A DNA stretch of 64,000 nt from CALKWS01 sp035302405 (GTDB taxonomy: Bacteria; Actinomycetota; Actinomycetes; Actinomycetales; Beutenbergiaceae): positions 89,826-153,825 of the forward strand of contig DATGSR010000064.1 in NCBI GenBank assembly GCA_035302405.1, written 5' to 3'. Position 1 is the stretch's first letter. Each line of letters starts with the position of its first letter. This document shows, piece after piece, positions 49,433-57,662 of this stretch. Below the pieces are notes generated by a model. That model worked only from the letters and a program-made list of their open reading frames with translations, made no database searches and was not told the DNA's origin. The position numbers were made by a program, and so were the translations under genes.

Positions 49433-51406
49433 TCAGACTTGTACGCGTTCCTCGATCGCCTGCACGATCTGCGCGATCGCCTCATCCACTGGCACGCCGT
49501 TGCGTTGGGAACCGTCGCGGAAGCGGAACGACACCGCCCCGGCGCTGCGGTCCTCCTCCCCGGCAATCAGCATGAAGGGCACCTTCTGTTTCTGGGCGGT
49601 GCGGATCTTCTTCGGGAACCGGTCGTCCCCGGTGTCCACCTCTACTCGAACACCACGGTCACGCAGTTGGCCCGCCACGTCCTGAAGGTAGTCGTTGAAC
49701 ACGTCCGCCACCGGGATGCCCACCACCTGTACCGGTGCCAGCCAGGGCGGGAACGCCCCGGCGTAGTGCTCGGTCAGGACGCCGATGAACCGTTCGATGG
49801 AGCCGAACTTCGCCGAGTGGATCATCACCGGTCGTTTCCGCGTGCCGTCGGCGGCCTGGTACTCCAGGTCGAAGCCCTCGGGTTGGTTGAAGTCCAGTTG
49901 CACGGTTGACATCTGCCAACTACGCCCGATCGCGTCGCGGGCCTGAACCGAGATCTTCGGTCCGTAGAAGGCTGCGCCGCCCGGGTCGGGCACCAGTTCG
50001 AGTCCGGATTCCTCGGCAACTTGCTGCAGCACGGCGGTGGCTTCATCCCACTGCTCCTGGGTGCCCATGAACTTGTCCCCCTCCCCCCTGGTGGACAGTT
50101 CCAGGTAGTAATCGGTGAGCCCGAAATCGCGCAGCAAACTGAGGATGAACCCCAACAGGTGCCGGATCTCACCGGGTACCTGTTCGGAGGCGACGTAGGA
50201 GTGGGAGTCGTCCATCGTCAGTCCGCGCACCCGGGTGAGTCCGTGCACCACGCCGGATTTCTCGTACCGGTAGACCGAACCGAACTCGAACAACCGCAAC
50301 GGCAACTCGCGGTAGGAACGTCCGCGGGAGCGGTAGATGAGGTTGTGCATCGGGCAGTTCATCGCCTTCAGGTAGTAGTTCGACCCCTCGAACTCCATCG
50401 GCGGGAACATCGTGTCGGCGTAGTACGGCAGGTGGCCGGAGGTGTGGAACAAGCCTTCCTTGCTCACATGCGGGGTAGCGACGTACTCGAACCCCTCCTC
50501 GATGTGGCGGGCCCGGACGTAGTCCTCCATCACCCTGCGCAGCACACCGCCCTTGGGGTGGAAAACCGGAAGCCCGGAGCCCAGTTCCTCGGGGAAGGAG
50601 AACAGGTCCAGTTCCGCTCCCAGTTTGCGGTGGTCGCGTCGTTCGGCCTCGGCCAGCCGGTCCAAGTACTCCCGCAACTCCGCCTTGCTGGGCCATGCGG
50701 TGCCGTAGATGCGCTGCAGTTGCGGGTTCTGCTCACTTCCGCGCCAGTAGGCTGCGGCACTGCGCATCAGTTTGAAGGCGTTGCCGATGATCTTGGTGTT
50801 GGGCAGGTGCGGCCCGCGGCACAGGTCCGACCACACCGCCTGCCCGGTGCGATCGACATTGTCGTAGATGGTCAGTTCACCACCACCGACTTCCACCGAC
50901 GCCCCTTCCGCAGCGTCTCCGGCAGAGCCCTTCAGCCCGATGAGTTCCAACTTGTACGGCTCGGAGGCCAGTTCCTGTTGCGCCTGATCCTCGCTAACCA
51001 CCCGCCGGGCGAACGTCTGCCCGGAGTTGATGATCCGCTGCATCGCCTTCTCAAGTTTCTTCAGATCCTCAGGCGTGAACGGCTCGGCCACATCGAAGTC
51101 GTAGTAGAACCCATCGGCGATCGGCGGACCGATGCCCAGCTTGGCCTCCGGGTCCAGTTGCTGGACGGCTTGGGCCAGCACGTGGGCAGTGGAGTGGCGC
51201 AGGATGTCCAACCCGTCCGGGGTGTCGATCAGTACGGGCTCCACCTCGGCGTCCGCGGGCACGGTGCGAAACAGGTCGTGTAACTGTCCGTCGACCCGCA
51301 TGGCAACCACCTCCGGACGGTCGCCGAACAACTCGGTACCGGTCGTGCCCGACCCATCAGCGGACTGCGGTGCGGTTACGCCGCGAGGGGCGTCGTCGTC
51401 GGTCAC
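49433..51406 (-). CDS. thrS: Threonyl-tRNA synthetase
   Basis: Charges tRNA-Thr. 657 residues. The N-terminal TGS region looks shortened and is preceded by about 30 low-complexity residues. The editing domain (ILRHSTAHVLAQAV) and the catalytic core with zinc ligands in MNCPMHN and later histidines follow. A C-terminal anticodon-binding domain completes the enzyme. The start is GTG 51404-51406 with AAGGAG upstream. The 115-bp gap to the HIT gene has an 8-bp inverted repeat (GCGCCACC 49373-49380 / GGTGGCGC 49406-49413), a possible weak terminator. Confidence 0.96.
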   Translation of the reverse strand: MTDDDAPRGVTAPQSADGSGTTGTELFGDRPEVVAMRVDGQLHDLFRTVPADAEVEPVLIDTPDGLDILRHSTAHVLAQAVQQLDPEAKLGIGPPIADGFYYDFDVAEPFTPEDLKKLEKAMQRIINSGQTFARRVVSEDQAQQELASEPYKLELIGLKGSAGDAAEGASVEVGGGELTIYDNVDRTGQAVWSDLCRGPHLPNTKIIGNAFKLMRSAAAYWRGSEQNPQLQRIYGTAWPSKAELREYLDRLAEAERRDHRKLGAELDLFSFPEELGSGLPVFHPKGGVLRRVMEDYVRARHIEEGFEYVATPHVSKEGLFHTSGHLPYYADTMFPPMEFEGSNYYLKAMNCPMHNLIYRSRGRSYRELPLRLFEFGSVYRYEKSGVVHGLTRVRGLTMDDSHSYVASEQVPGEIRHLLGFILSLLRDFGLTDYYLELSTRGEGDKFMGTQEQWDEATAVLQQVAEESGLELVPDPGGAAFYGPKISVQARDAIGRSWQMSTVQLDFNQPEGFDLEYQAADGTRKRPVMIHSAKFGSIERFIGVLTEHYAGAFPPWLAPVQVVGIPVADVFNDYLQDVAGQLRDRGVRVEVDTGDDRFPKKIRTAQKQKVPFMLIAGEEDRSAGAVSFRFRDGSQRNGVPVDEAIAQIVQAIEERVQV

Positions 51407-51570
51407 GACCTTCTCCTTCGTTACTGATTCGCTGGTTCGGCCAGCACGATCCTACTCGCGCGACCGCGAGCAGGTCCGGACAGGGCAGCGGACGACCGAG
51501 CGTGCCGAAGTGGCACCACGTTCGCCGGCCGCCAGGGCACGCACGTTCGCAAACTGCCGGCCCGTCCCCA

Positions 51571-51618
51571 GCGCGCACGAGCCCCGCCCGCCGGGGCACG
51601 CACGAGCACCCCGCCGGG
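51571..51618. repeat. Two 24-bp imperfect tandem units in the thrS/formamidase gap
   Basis: Units at 51571-51594 and 51595-51618, each with GCACGAGC followed by CCCGCC/CCCCGCCGGG. A related GGGCACGCACG lies just before. The 257-bp gap (51407-51663) has no gene. Confidence 0.55.
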
Positions 51619-51663
51619 CGGCCGGTATTGGCTCCGGCCGGTAGTGACAGGGAAGCCGGTGGC

Positions 51664-52611
51664 TCAGTTCTGCAGGAACCGTTTGCTGATCCGCGCAAGC
51701 GTCACGGCGCCGACGGCGCGGAAGGGGTGCAGCGGGTCAGGGTCCTTGGAGCCGGTGGGCCCGCCCAGTTCGCTGTGCGCGGCGGCACTCATCACCACGT
51801 AAGCGTCCGCCGCGGAGTAGCCGTAGTCCTGGGTGAGCATCTGGAACATCGACTCCTGGGCCATGATGATCGAGTCCTGCACGGGGTCTCCCAGACCGAC
51901 GCAGATCACGTCGTCTTCGGTCTCCACCCGCGGCGCCCGGAGCGAGCCGAGTGAGCCGGTGGGCGCCTTGTGCAGGTCCAGCGAGACGGTGGCCTCACCA
52001 GCGGCCTCGATCGCCACGAAAGTGGCCTCACCCCGCGCCATGACGGCGTGTAGGTCACCGATGGACAACAGCGCGCCCGCCACTTGCACCGGCAGGTAGA
52101 CCGTGGAGCCGGGCGCGACGTCCGTCATGTCCATGTTCCCGCCCGTGGGATAGGAGGGCATCACGGTGGACATGTCGCCCTCGGCAGCGGCCACGCCGAT
52201 ACATCCGATCATGGGCTCGATCGGGCAGGTGTGTTTCTCGGTCAACCGCACGGTGTTGCCGTCCAACTCGATGCGCCGGCTCATCCACTCCTGGCCCATC
52301 GTGTCGGCCAGGGCGCCGGCGCCCGGGAGGTAGATAGACCAGCCCACACCTTTGAAGGTGATGTCGTGCACATGGACGGCCAGCACGTCACCGGGTTCGG
52401 CGCCCTCCACGTAGACCGGACCGGTGACCGGGTTCAGCGGCGCGGTCAGGGCCTCCATGTCGTGATGCTCGTGCATCTGCTCGTAGGCAGCATCATCAGT
52501 CTCGAAGGTGATCCGGTCACCTTCCCCCGGTGTGATCCGCAGCACCGGTTCGCGAGAGGCGGAGAAACCGGGGTAACCGTGGTCCTTGCTGATGAAGTGG
52601 GTCTGGGTCAT
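51664..52611 (-). CDS. Acetamidase/formamidase family protein
   Basis: Hydrolyses short amides to ammonia and the acid by family. 315 residues covering the whole FmdA/AmdA fold. Conserved features include NPVTGPVYVEGAEPGDVLAVHVHDI, PIEPMIGCIGVA, GGNMD, LSIGDLHAVMARGE and a late MSAAAHSELGG. AGGAG precedes the ATG and a TACGAT at 52647-52652 could be its -10. No amide transporter or regulator is adjacent, so the physiological substrate is unclear. Confidence 0.9.
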   Translation of the reverse strand: MTQTHFISKDHGYPGFSASREPVLRITPGEGDRITFETDDAAYEQMHEHHDMEALTAPLNPVTGPVYVEGAEPGDVLAVHVHDITFKGVGWSIYLPGAGALADTMGQEWMSRRIELDGNTVRLTEKHTCPIEPMIGCIGVAAAEGDMSTVMPSYPTGGNMDMTDVAPGSTVYLPVQVAGALLSIGDLHAVMARGEATFVAIEAAGEATVSLDLHKAPTGSLGSLRAPRVETEDDVICVGLGDPVQDSIIMAQESMFQMLTQDYGYSAADAYVVMSAAAHSELGGPTGSKDPDPLHPFRAVGAVTLARISKRFLQN

Positions 52612-52744
52612 GGAAACACTCCTGCTCTGCTCGGGCGACGAATACGATCGTAGCCCGGCACGCCGGGAGGCTCCTGGTCAGGGCCGCCCCCGCCCGAAAC
52701 TCGACCCGGGATTCGGGCCGGCGGATTACTGATCCGGTATGAGG

Positions 52745-52819
52745 TGGTGGGCGATACTGGGTTCGAACCAGTGACCTCCTCGGTGTGAACGAGGCGCTCT
52801 ACCGCTGAGCCAATCGCCC
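52745..52819 (-). tRNA. tRNA-Val (CAC), CCA encoded
   Basis: The complement folds as a full cloverleaf: acceptor GGGCGAT/ATCGCCC, anticodon stem CCTCG/CGAGG with loop TTCACAC (anticodon CAC), and a T arm with GGTTCGAACCC. Discriminator A at 52748, and CCA is genomically encoded (52745-52747). Its acceptor and T arms are the same as those of tRNA-Val(GAC) at 55.3 kb. Confidence 0.97.
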
Positions 52820-52821
52820 GG

Positions 52822-52837
52822 GGCGTTGATCAACGCC
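52822..52837. repeat. 16-bp perfect palindrome 2 nt from the tRNA-Val 5' end
   Basis: GGCGTTGATCAACGCC, a perfect inverted repeat between the tRNA gene and its -10 element. It would form the 5' leader hairpin of the primary transcript or act as a DNA operator. Confidence 0.8.
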
Positions 52838-52844
52838 GGAAATC

Positions 52845-52850
52845 ATATTA
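52845..52850 (-). promoter_or_regulatory. -10 element for tRNA-Val (CAC)
   Basis: TAATAT on the minus strand (within TAATATGATT), a close match to the bacterial -10 in a GC-rich setting. Transcription would start at about the palindrome. No strong -35. Confidence 0.45.
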
Positions 52851-52969
52851 GCACCGCTCACCGCTCCCGGTTCACGATCCTCATCCGGGGCGGGCACACA
52901 TGGTGAGGATCACAGCGGGCGGCACCGGTGAATCGGCTCATGCGGCCGGCGCGGTTCGCAGCCGCCCAA

Positions 52970-53045
52970 CTCAGCGGCCGCATGCGCCCAGTTCAGCGGC
53001 CCGCATCCGCCCAGGGAACTCAGCGGCCCGCATCCGCCCCGGGGG
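52970..53045. repeat. Three imperfect 22-27-bp tandem units before the tRNA-Val promoter region
   Basis: Units at 52970-52991, 52992-53018 and 53019-53045 share TCAGCGGCC(C)GCAT(C/G)CGCCC. Apart from the tRNA, its promoter and this array, the 52612-53050 gap shows nothing. Confidence 0.75.
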
Positions 53046-53050
53046 CGGGC

Positions 53051-53893
53051 TCAGGGGTCGATCTGCTCCACTGAGCGAGCGGTGAACGCCGCGCCCATCT
53101 TCTGCGTCAGCGGCCCCGGTTCGATCTCCTGACCGTCCACCGCCACGATCGGCACCATGCCCCGGGTGGAGGACGTCAGCGCGGCATGCTCGGCGTCGTG
53201 CAAAGCCGACAGCGGCATGGTGCGTTCGCGCACGTCAATGCCCACGTCGTCGGCCCACTCCAGCACCAATTCCCGCGTGATCCCCGCCAGGCAACCGGAC
53301 TCCAGCGGCGGGGTGTAGAGCACGCCCTCGGATTCGATGAACACGTTCGTGCCGGTGCCCTCACACAACTCCCCACGAGTGTTGGCGAAGATCGCTTCGC
53401 CGTCACCGTGTTCGGCGGCATAGGCCAGAGCGCGGGCGTTCTCGGCGTAGGAGGTCGTCTTCAGGCCGGCGACGGCGGAACGTTCGTTGCGTGTCCACGG
53501 CACCACGTGCACCCGCACCGGCCCAGGCTCCCTGGTGGGCCCGGCCGCCACGATCAGCGTGCCGGGAGTGTCCAGTCGCTCCGAACCGAGCGGGCCGGGA
53601 CCGTCGGTCCAGGTGATGCGCAACCGGCCCAACTGATCCACGCCGTGGGCCGCGACCCACTCCTGTCGCACCGTTTCCGCGGCGTCACGCACCTGATCGG
53701 CCTCCGGGGCCTGCAGGCCCAGTCCGGCGGCGGAGCGCTCTAGCCGGCGGATGTGCCGAGTCAAGGCGAACACCTGCCCGTTGCGGATTTCACAGGTCTC
53801 GAAAACGCCGTCACCCACGGTGATGCCGTGGTCCAAGGCGTCGACGAGGCCCGCGCTGGAGGGACGCAGGGAACCGTCGAACCACACGATCAT
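53051..53893 (-). CDS. pabC: Aminodeoxychorismate lyase / class IV aminotransferase
   Basis: PLP enzyme that likely releases p-aminobenzoate and pyruvate from aminodeoxychorismate. 280 residues from ATG 53891-53893. ALDHGITVGDGVFET is near the start, the PLP-lysine region KTTSYAENARALAYA lies near 160, and GELCEGTGTNVF follows. The frame is open far upstream but that part lies inside pabB. It is 26 nt after pabB, which supports the lyase role over branched-chain aminotransferase or D-amino acid transaminase. Confidence 0.88.
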   Translation of the reverse strand: MIVWFDGSLRPSSAGLVDALDHGITVGDGVFETCEIRNGQVFALTRHIRRLERSAAGLGLQAPEADQVRDAAETVRQEWVAAHGVDQLGRLRITWTDGPGPLGSERLDTPGTLIVAAGPTREPGPVRVHVVPWTRNERSAVAGLKTTSYAENARALAYAAEHGDGEAIFANTRGELCEGTGTNVFIESEGVLYTPPLESGCLAGITRELVLEWADDVGIDVRERTMPLSALHDAEHAALTSSTRGMVPIVAVDGQEIEPGPLTQKMGAAFTARSVEQIDP

Positions 53894-53919
53894 GGTCCCC
53901 ACCTTGCCAGAAGCCGCTC

Positions 53920-55002
53920 TCAACTCGACGCCAGGCGCACCAGGCGGGCGGCTTTGAGTTCCGTCTCCTCCCACTCCCGTTCGGGGTCGGAGTCGTAGGT
54001 AATACCCGCGCCGGTACCGAAGAGTAGGTGCCCCTTCGCCCACCAGAACGTGCGGATCCCCACCGCAAGTCTCGCCGTCTGGGCGTCGGCGTCGATCCAG
54101 CCGATCTGCCCGCAGTAGGGCCCGCGGGGAGCCTGTTCCAGTTGCCCGATCAACCGCAACGCGGATGCCTTGGGCGCCCCGGAGATCGATCCGGCGGGTT
54201 GCATCGCCTCCAGTACCCGGGCCCATCCGGCCCCGTCCGCAGCGGCCAAGTCCGGCCACCTCAACTCCCCGCGCACCGTGGAAACGAGGTGGACCAAACC
54301 CGGGTGACGTTCGGTCTTGAGTAGATCGGTGACGGCGACCGTGCCCGGACGGCACACGCGCTGCAGATCGTTGCGCACCAGATCGGTGATCATGAGGTTC
54401 TCCGCGCGGTCCTTGGCGCCCAGAGCCTCCGGGCGGATCGCGGTGCCCTTGATCGGCCCGGAGGTGACCTGCCCGGCACGTACCGCCAATCCCAGTTCCG
54501 GGGAGGCGCTGACCACCCACGTCGCAGCCGCCGGCCGCCCGCCCTCGGTACGCACGCCGTCAGGAACATCGATCACTCCCGCATAGCGTGCGGGGTTGCC
54601 GGCCGCGAGCACATGGTGCAGTGCCACTGCCGGGGGACGCTGGAGGACGGGGGCGCTGAGCACCCGGCAGATGTTGGCCTGGTAGACCCGCCCGTCCTCG
54701 ATCTGCCCCCGCACGTGCTGCACCGCATGCACATATTCCTGCCGGGACATCGATGACCGCCAGGAGTCGCGGTCCGGCCCGTGCCAGGTGCCCTCCGGAG
54801 CGGCGGCCGCGGAATAGGCACCCCGGTGCTCGGTGTTGTACTGGATGTCAGCGAAGCGCCAGGCATGCCAGGGCCCATCGAAATGGGCTGCCACCGCCCA
54901 CCACCCGCCACGGCCGAGCGCCTGCGGTTGGGTGCGTAGGTCGGCGTAGTCCACCACTGTTCGGGCGTGCACGCCGGCGAAGATCGCCTGACCGTGATGC
55001 AT
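53920..55002 (-). CDS. pabB: Aminodeoxychorismate synthase component I
   Basis: Aminates chorismate for folate synthesis. 360 residues, shorter than many PabBs at the N terminus. The chorismate-binding fold shows PIKGTAIRP with the lysine typical of PabB rather than TrpE, ENLMITDLVRNDL, AMQPAGSISGAPK and a final GTGAGITYDSDPEREWEE. GAGGG precedes the ATG and a TAnnnT element lies 6 nt upstream. The glutaminase partner PabA is not in the window. Confidence 0.92.
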   Translation of the reverse strand: MHHGQAIFAGVHARTVVDYADLRTQPQALGRGGWWAVAAHFDGPWHAWRFADIQYNTEHRGAYSAAAAPEGTWHGPDRDSWRSSMSRQEYVHAVQHVRGQIEDGRVYQANICRVLSAPVLQRPPAVALHHVLAAGNPARYAGVIDVPDGVRTEGGRPAAATWVVSASPELGLAVRAGQVTSGPIKGTAIRPEALGAKDRAENLMITDLVRNDLQRVCRPGTVAVTDLLKTERHPGLVHLVSTVRGELRWPDLAAADGAGWARVLEAMQPAGSISGAPKASALRLIGQLEQAPRGPYCGQIGWIDADAQTARLAVGIRTFWWAKGHLLFGTGAGITYDSDPEREWEETELKAARLVRLASS

Positions 55003-55008
55003 CCCTCA

Positions 55009-55014
55009 ACGTTA
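55009..55014 (-). promoter_or_regulatory. -10-like TAACGT, 6 nt before the pabB start
   Basis: The minus strand reads GATAACGTTGAGGGATG. It fits the same TAnnnT-N6-start spacing, but the spacer also contains a usable GAGGG, so the case is ambiguous. Confidence 0.32.
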
Positions 55015-55027
55015 TCGGCGTCGCGGG

Positions 55028-55058
55028 TTGGACTCGGCGAAGGCTGTTAGGTTAGAGT
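55028..55058 (+). promoter_or_regulatory. Promoter of the tRNA-Gly-Cys-Val cluster
   Basis: TTGGAC (55028-55033) with TAGAGT at 55053-55058 (19-nt spacer) or TAGGTT at 55048-55053. It lies 30-40 nt before tRNA-Gly. Confidence 0.5.
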
Positions 55059-55087
55059 CCTGGTCGCACGCAAAAAATGCGATGCAT

Positions 55088-55160
55088 GCGGACGTGGCTC
55101 AGTTGGTAGAGCATCACCTTGCCAAGGTGAGGGTCGCGGGTTCGAGTCCCGTCGTCCGCT
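55088..55160 (+). tRNA. tRNA-Gly (GCC)
   Basis: 73 nt; acceptor GCGGACG/CGTCCGC, anticodon stem TCACC/GGTGA with loop TTGCCAA (anticodon GCC), T arm with GGTTCGAGTCC. Discriminator T, CCA not encoded. Confidence 0.97.
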
Positions 55161-55200
55161 CGGTGGCCCGGCCCACGCCGGACTCGTCGGGTCCAAACTT

Positions 55201-55271
55201 GGTGGGTTGGCCGAGAGGCGAGGCAGCGGCCTGCAAAGCCGTATACACGGGTTCGAATCCCGTACCCACCT
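55201..55271 (+). tRNA. tRNA-Cys (GCA)
   Basis: 71 nt; acceptor GGTGGGT/ACCCACC, anticodon loop CTGCAAA (anticodon GCA), T arm GGTTCGAATCC. Discriminator T, as expected for Cys identity; CCA not encoded. Confidence 0.97.
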
Positions 55272-55274
55272 CAC

Positions 55275-55349
55275 GGGCGATTGGCGCAGCGGTAGCGCGC
55301 TTCCCTGACACGGAAGAGGTCACTGGTTCGAACCCAGTATCGCCCACCA
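55275..55349 (+). tRNA. tRNA-Val (GAC), CCA encoded
   Basis: Acceptor GGGCGAT/ATCGCCC, anticodon stem CTTCC/GGAAG with loop CTGACAC (anticodon GAC), T arm GGTTCGAACCC, encoded CCA at 55347-55349. It follows tRNA-Cys by 3 nt, so the three tRNAs are one transcript. Confidence 0.97.
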
Positions 55350-55433
55350 ACGGCATCCGCACCTTCCCGCCGCGGATGACCGTTCGGTGTGCGCATTCTC
55401 CCCACCCGCGTACGCCCTTGCACAGGAGGATTT

Positions 55434-57569
55434 GTGCCGTCCACTACCCGTCGTCGGCCATCGGGTCGGATTCGCCCCGATGACGATGCCCCACTGCTGC
55501 CCATTTTGGCGCGGCGAGTGCGCGAAGTGGAGGCCAAGGCGGCCAAAACCGGTCGCGTGGGTCCCACTAACCGCACCAAGTTCCAGGTGATCGCGTGGCT
55601 GGTGCGTGAAGAGCGCGCCCGGATCAAAGACGATGCCGACATCTCCGCAGGCACCCGGAACGAACTGCTCAAACGCCTGGACGGCGTGGCCACCATCCTG
55701 GCCCGCACCGCCGCCCAGGACACCAGTTTGCTCAACCTGCTCAAGGAGGACGCCGTCCCCTCCCCCGCCGCGCAACGGATGCGTCGGGACTGGTTGCTGG
55801 ATTCGGGCAAGGCACTGAGCGCCGATGAGATGGAGATCAAGGCGCCACAGATCCCCAAGCGTGAGATCGTGCCTGCCCAGGTCGCGCAGAAGCAGGTGGT
55901 GCCGCCTTCGGTCAAGGCGCGGGTGAAGGCCAATCCGTTCCTCGCCCCGGACCTGCAACGCCCGGCCAGCGAGTACCAGCCCGGCTACCTGTCCAACTGG
56001 GACCTGATGGACCCGCTGTACCGCGCGTTCGAGCAGGGTTCCGGTGGCGGTGTGGCCACGATGGATCTGCCGGAGCCGCCCCGGGTGGACCGGTTCTCCC
56101 CCAAGGGCCTGGAGTTGATGCCGCACCAGATCCGGCTGCTGGAAGCGGTCCGTCGGGGGCACCGCACGTTCCTGCTGGCCGACGAACCCGGGTTGGGTAA
56201 GACCGCGCAGTCGGTGCTGGCCGCCTCTGTTGCCGGTGCATATCCGATGCTGGCGGTGGTGCCCAATGTGGTGAAGATCAACTGGGCGCGTGAGGTGGAA
56301 CGCTGGACGCCGCAACGGCGCGTGACCGTGATCCAGGGCGATGGTGACGACATGGACGCCTTCGCCGACGTGTTCGTGGTCAACTACACCGTGCTGGATC
56401 GACACCTGTCCTGGCTGTCCCGGTTCGGATTCCGCTCGATGGTGGTGGACGAGGCCCACTTCATCAAGAACCTCACCTCCCAGCGCTCCCAGCACGTGCT
56501 GAACCTGTCTCAGCAGATCCGGGAGCACACCCCCGGCGGCAAACCGTTGCTGATGGCCCTTACCGGGACTCCGCTCATCAACGACGTGGAGGACTTCAAC
56601 GCCATCTGGCAGTTCCTCGGCTGGACCGACGGGAAGAGGCCCAACGCGGAGTTGATGCAGACGCTGGAGTCCACCGGTCTGACTCCGGCGGACCGCGGGT
56701 TCTACCCGGCCGCGCGCGCGGCCGTCATCGATATGGGCATCGTGCGTCGCACCAAGTCCGAGGTGGCCCGGGACCTGCCGGAGAAACGCGTGGCTGATCT
56801 GCCGGTGGAGTTGGACGATGAAGTCGGTCGTTCGATCCGCGCCGCTGAGGCGGAGGTCGGACGCCGGCTGGCGCACCAGTACCGGCGGTTGGAAGCCGCG
56901 CAGGAAGTCTCCTACGTGCCGCCGGGCCAGTTGGACATGGACCTGCTGCGCAAGGTGGCGATGGCCGAACTCGAGTCCTCGCGCAACGCCAAGAGCGGTG
57001 ACAACGTGTTCACCATGGTCCGCAAGATCGGGCAGGCCAAAGCAACCCTGGCCGCGGACTACACCGCCCAGCTGGTCCGGTCGGTGGGCAAGGTGGTGTT
57101 CTTCGCCAAGCACATCGACGTGATGGACACCGCTGAGGACATGCTCGCCGAAGCCGGCTTGCGCACCGTGTCGGTGCGTGGGGACCAGTCGCCCAAGGCC
57201 CGGCAGGAAGCGATCGACGCGTTCCAGAACGATCCCGAGGTCTCGGTGGCGATCTGTTCCCTGACGGCGGCGGGCGTGGGCTTGAACCTGCATGCAGCCT
57301 CGAACGTGGTGCTGGCGGAGTTGTCGTGGACCGCGGCCGAGCAGGAACAGGCGATCGACCGGGTGCACCGCATCGGACAGGACGACTCGGTAACCGCCTG
57401 GCGGATCTTGGCCGCGCACACCATCGACACCAAGATCGCCGAATTGATCGACACCAAGGCGTCGCTGGCCGCCCGCGCCCTGGATGGCTCGGACGTGGAA
57501 GTGGGCTCGACCGACTCGGTCCAGCTCGACGCCCTCATCCACCTCACCCGCAAGGCGCTGGAGGGCTGA
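55434..57569 (+). CDS. SNF2-family DNA-dependent ATPase/helicase-like protein
   Basis: 711 residues. An N-terminal 230-residue region of unknown type precedes a SNF2 two-lobe motor: DEPGLGKT at about 250-257, VVDEAHF, LTGTP, and the C-terminal QEQAIDRVHRIGQDDSV motif VI. It resembles SMARCAL1-like remodellers. No nuclease, methyltransferase or defence partner is adjacent. GTG 55434 is chosen because AGGAGGA lies just before it; an ATG 45 nt upstream has no signal. It starts 85 nt after the tRNA cluster and runs toward treX. Confidence 0.88.
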   Translation: MPSTTRRRPSGRIRPDDDAPLLPILARRVREVEAKAAKTGRVGPTNRTKFQVIAWLVREERARIKDDADISAGTRNELLKRLDGVATILARTAAQDTSLLNLLKEDAVPSPAAQRMRRDWLLDSGKALSADEMEIKAPQIPKREIVPAQVAQKQVVPPSVKARVKANPFLAPDLQRPASEYQPGYLSNWDLMDPLYRAFEQGSGGGVATMDLPEPPRVDRFSPKGLELMPHQIRLLEAVRRGHRTFLLADEPGLGKTAQSVLAASVAGAYPMLAVVPNVVKINWAREVERWTPQRRVTVIQGDGDDMDAFADVFVVNYTVLDRHLSWLSRFGFRSMVVDEAHFIKNLTSQRSQHVLNLSQQIREHTPGGKPLLMALTGTPLINDVEDFNAIWQFLGWTDGKRPNAELMQTLESTGLTPADRGFYPAARAAVIDMGIVRRTKSEVARDLPEKRVADLPVELDDEVGRSIRAAEAEVGRRLAHQYRRLEAAQEVSYVPPGQLDMDLLRKVAMAELESSRNAKSGDNVFTMVRKIGQAKATLAADYTAQLVRSVGKVVFFAKHIDVMDTAEDMLAEAGLRTVSVRGDQSPKARQEAIDAFQNDPEVSVAICSLTAAGVGLNLHAASNVVLAELSWTAAEQEQAIDRVHRIGQDDSVTAWRILAAHTIDTKIAELIDTKASLAARALDGSDVEVGSTDSVQLDALIHLTRKALEG

Positions 57570-57662
57570 TTCCGTGCCCGGCGGGCGGTCCGGCGGCCTG
57601 GATGTAAGGACCGTCACCGGATCCCGCCGTGCGAGGCGGCGTGGGAGTGACATCCTTGACCA

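Noticed and set aside
51407..51663. T-box or other tRNA-sensing leader before thrS, and likewise before hisS, aspS and alaS
   Set aside because: No specifier stem or T-box sequence was seen; the thrS upstream gap holds short repeats only.
53051..54520. A 489-residue reading frame that extends pabC upstream
   Set aside because: The added 209 residues are an Arg/Gly-rich shadow of pabB in another frame; the class IV aminotransferase N terminus begins at ATG 53893.
55320..57653. A 777-residue minus-strand reading frame over the SNF2 gene
   Set aside because: It is antisense to a clear SNF2 protein and to tRNA genes, rich in His/Gly/Arg from GC-biased third positions, and has no recognisable domain.
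55028..57660. Genomic island integrated at the tRNA cluster
   Set aside because: No integrase, no duplicated tRNA end downstream, and base composition and gene order look normal.
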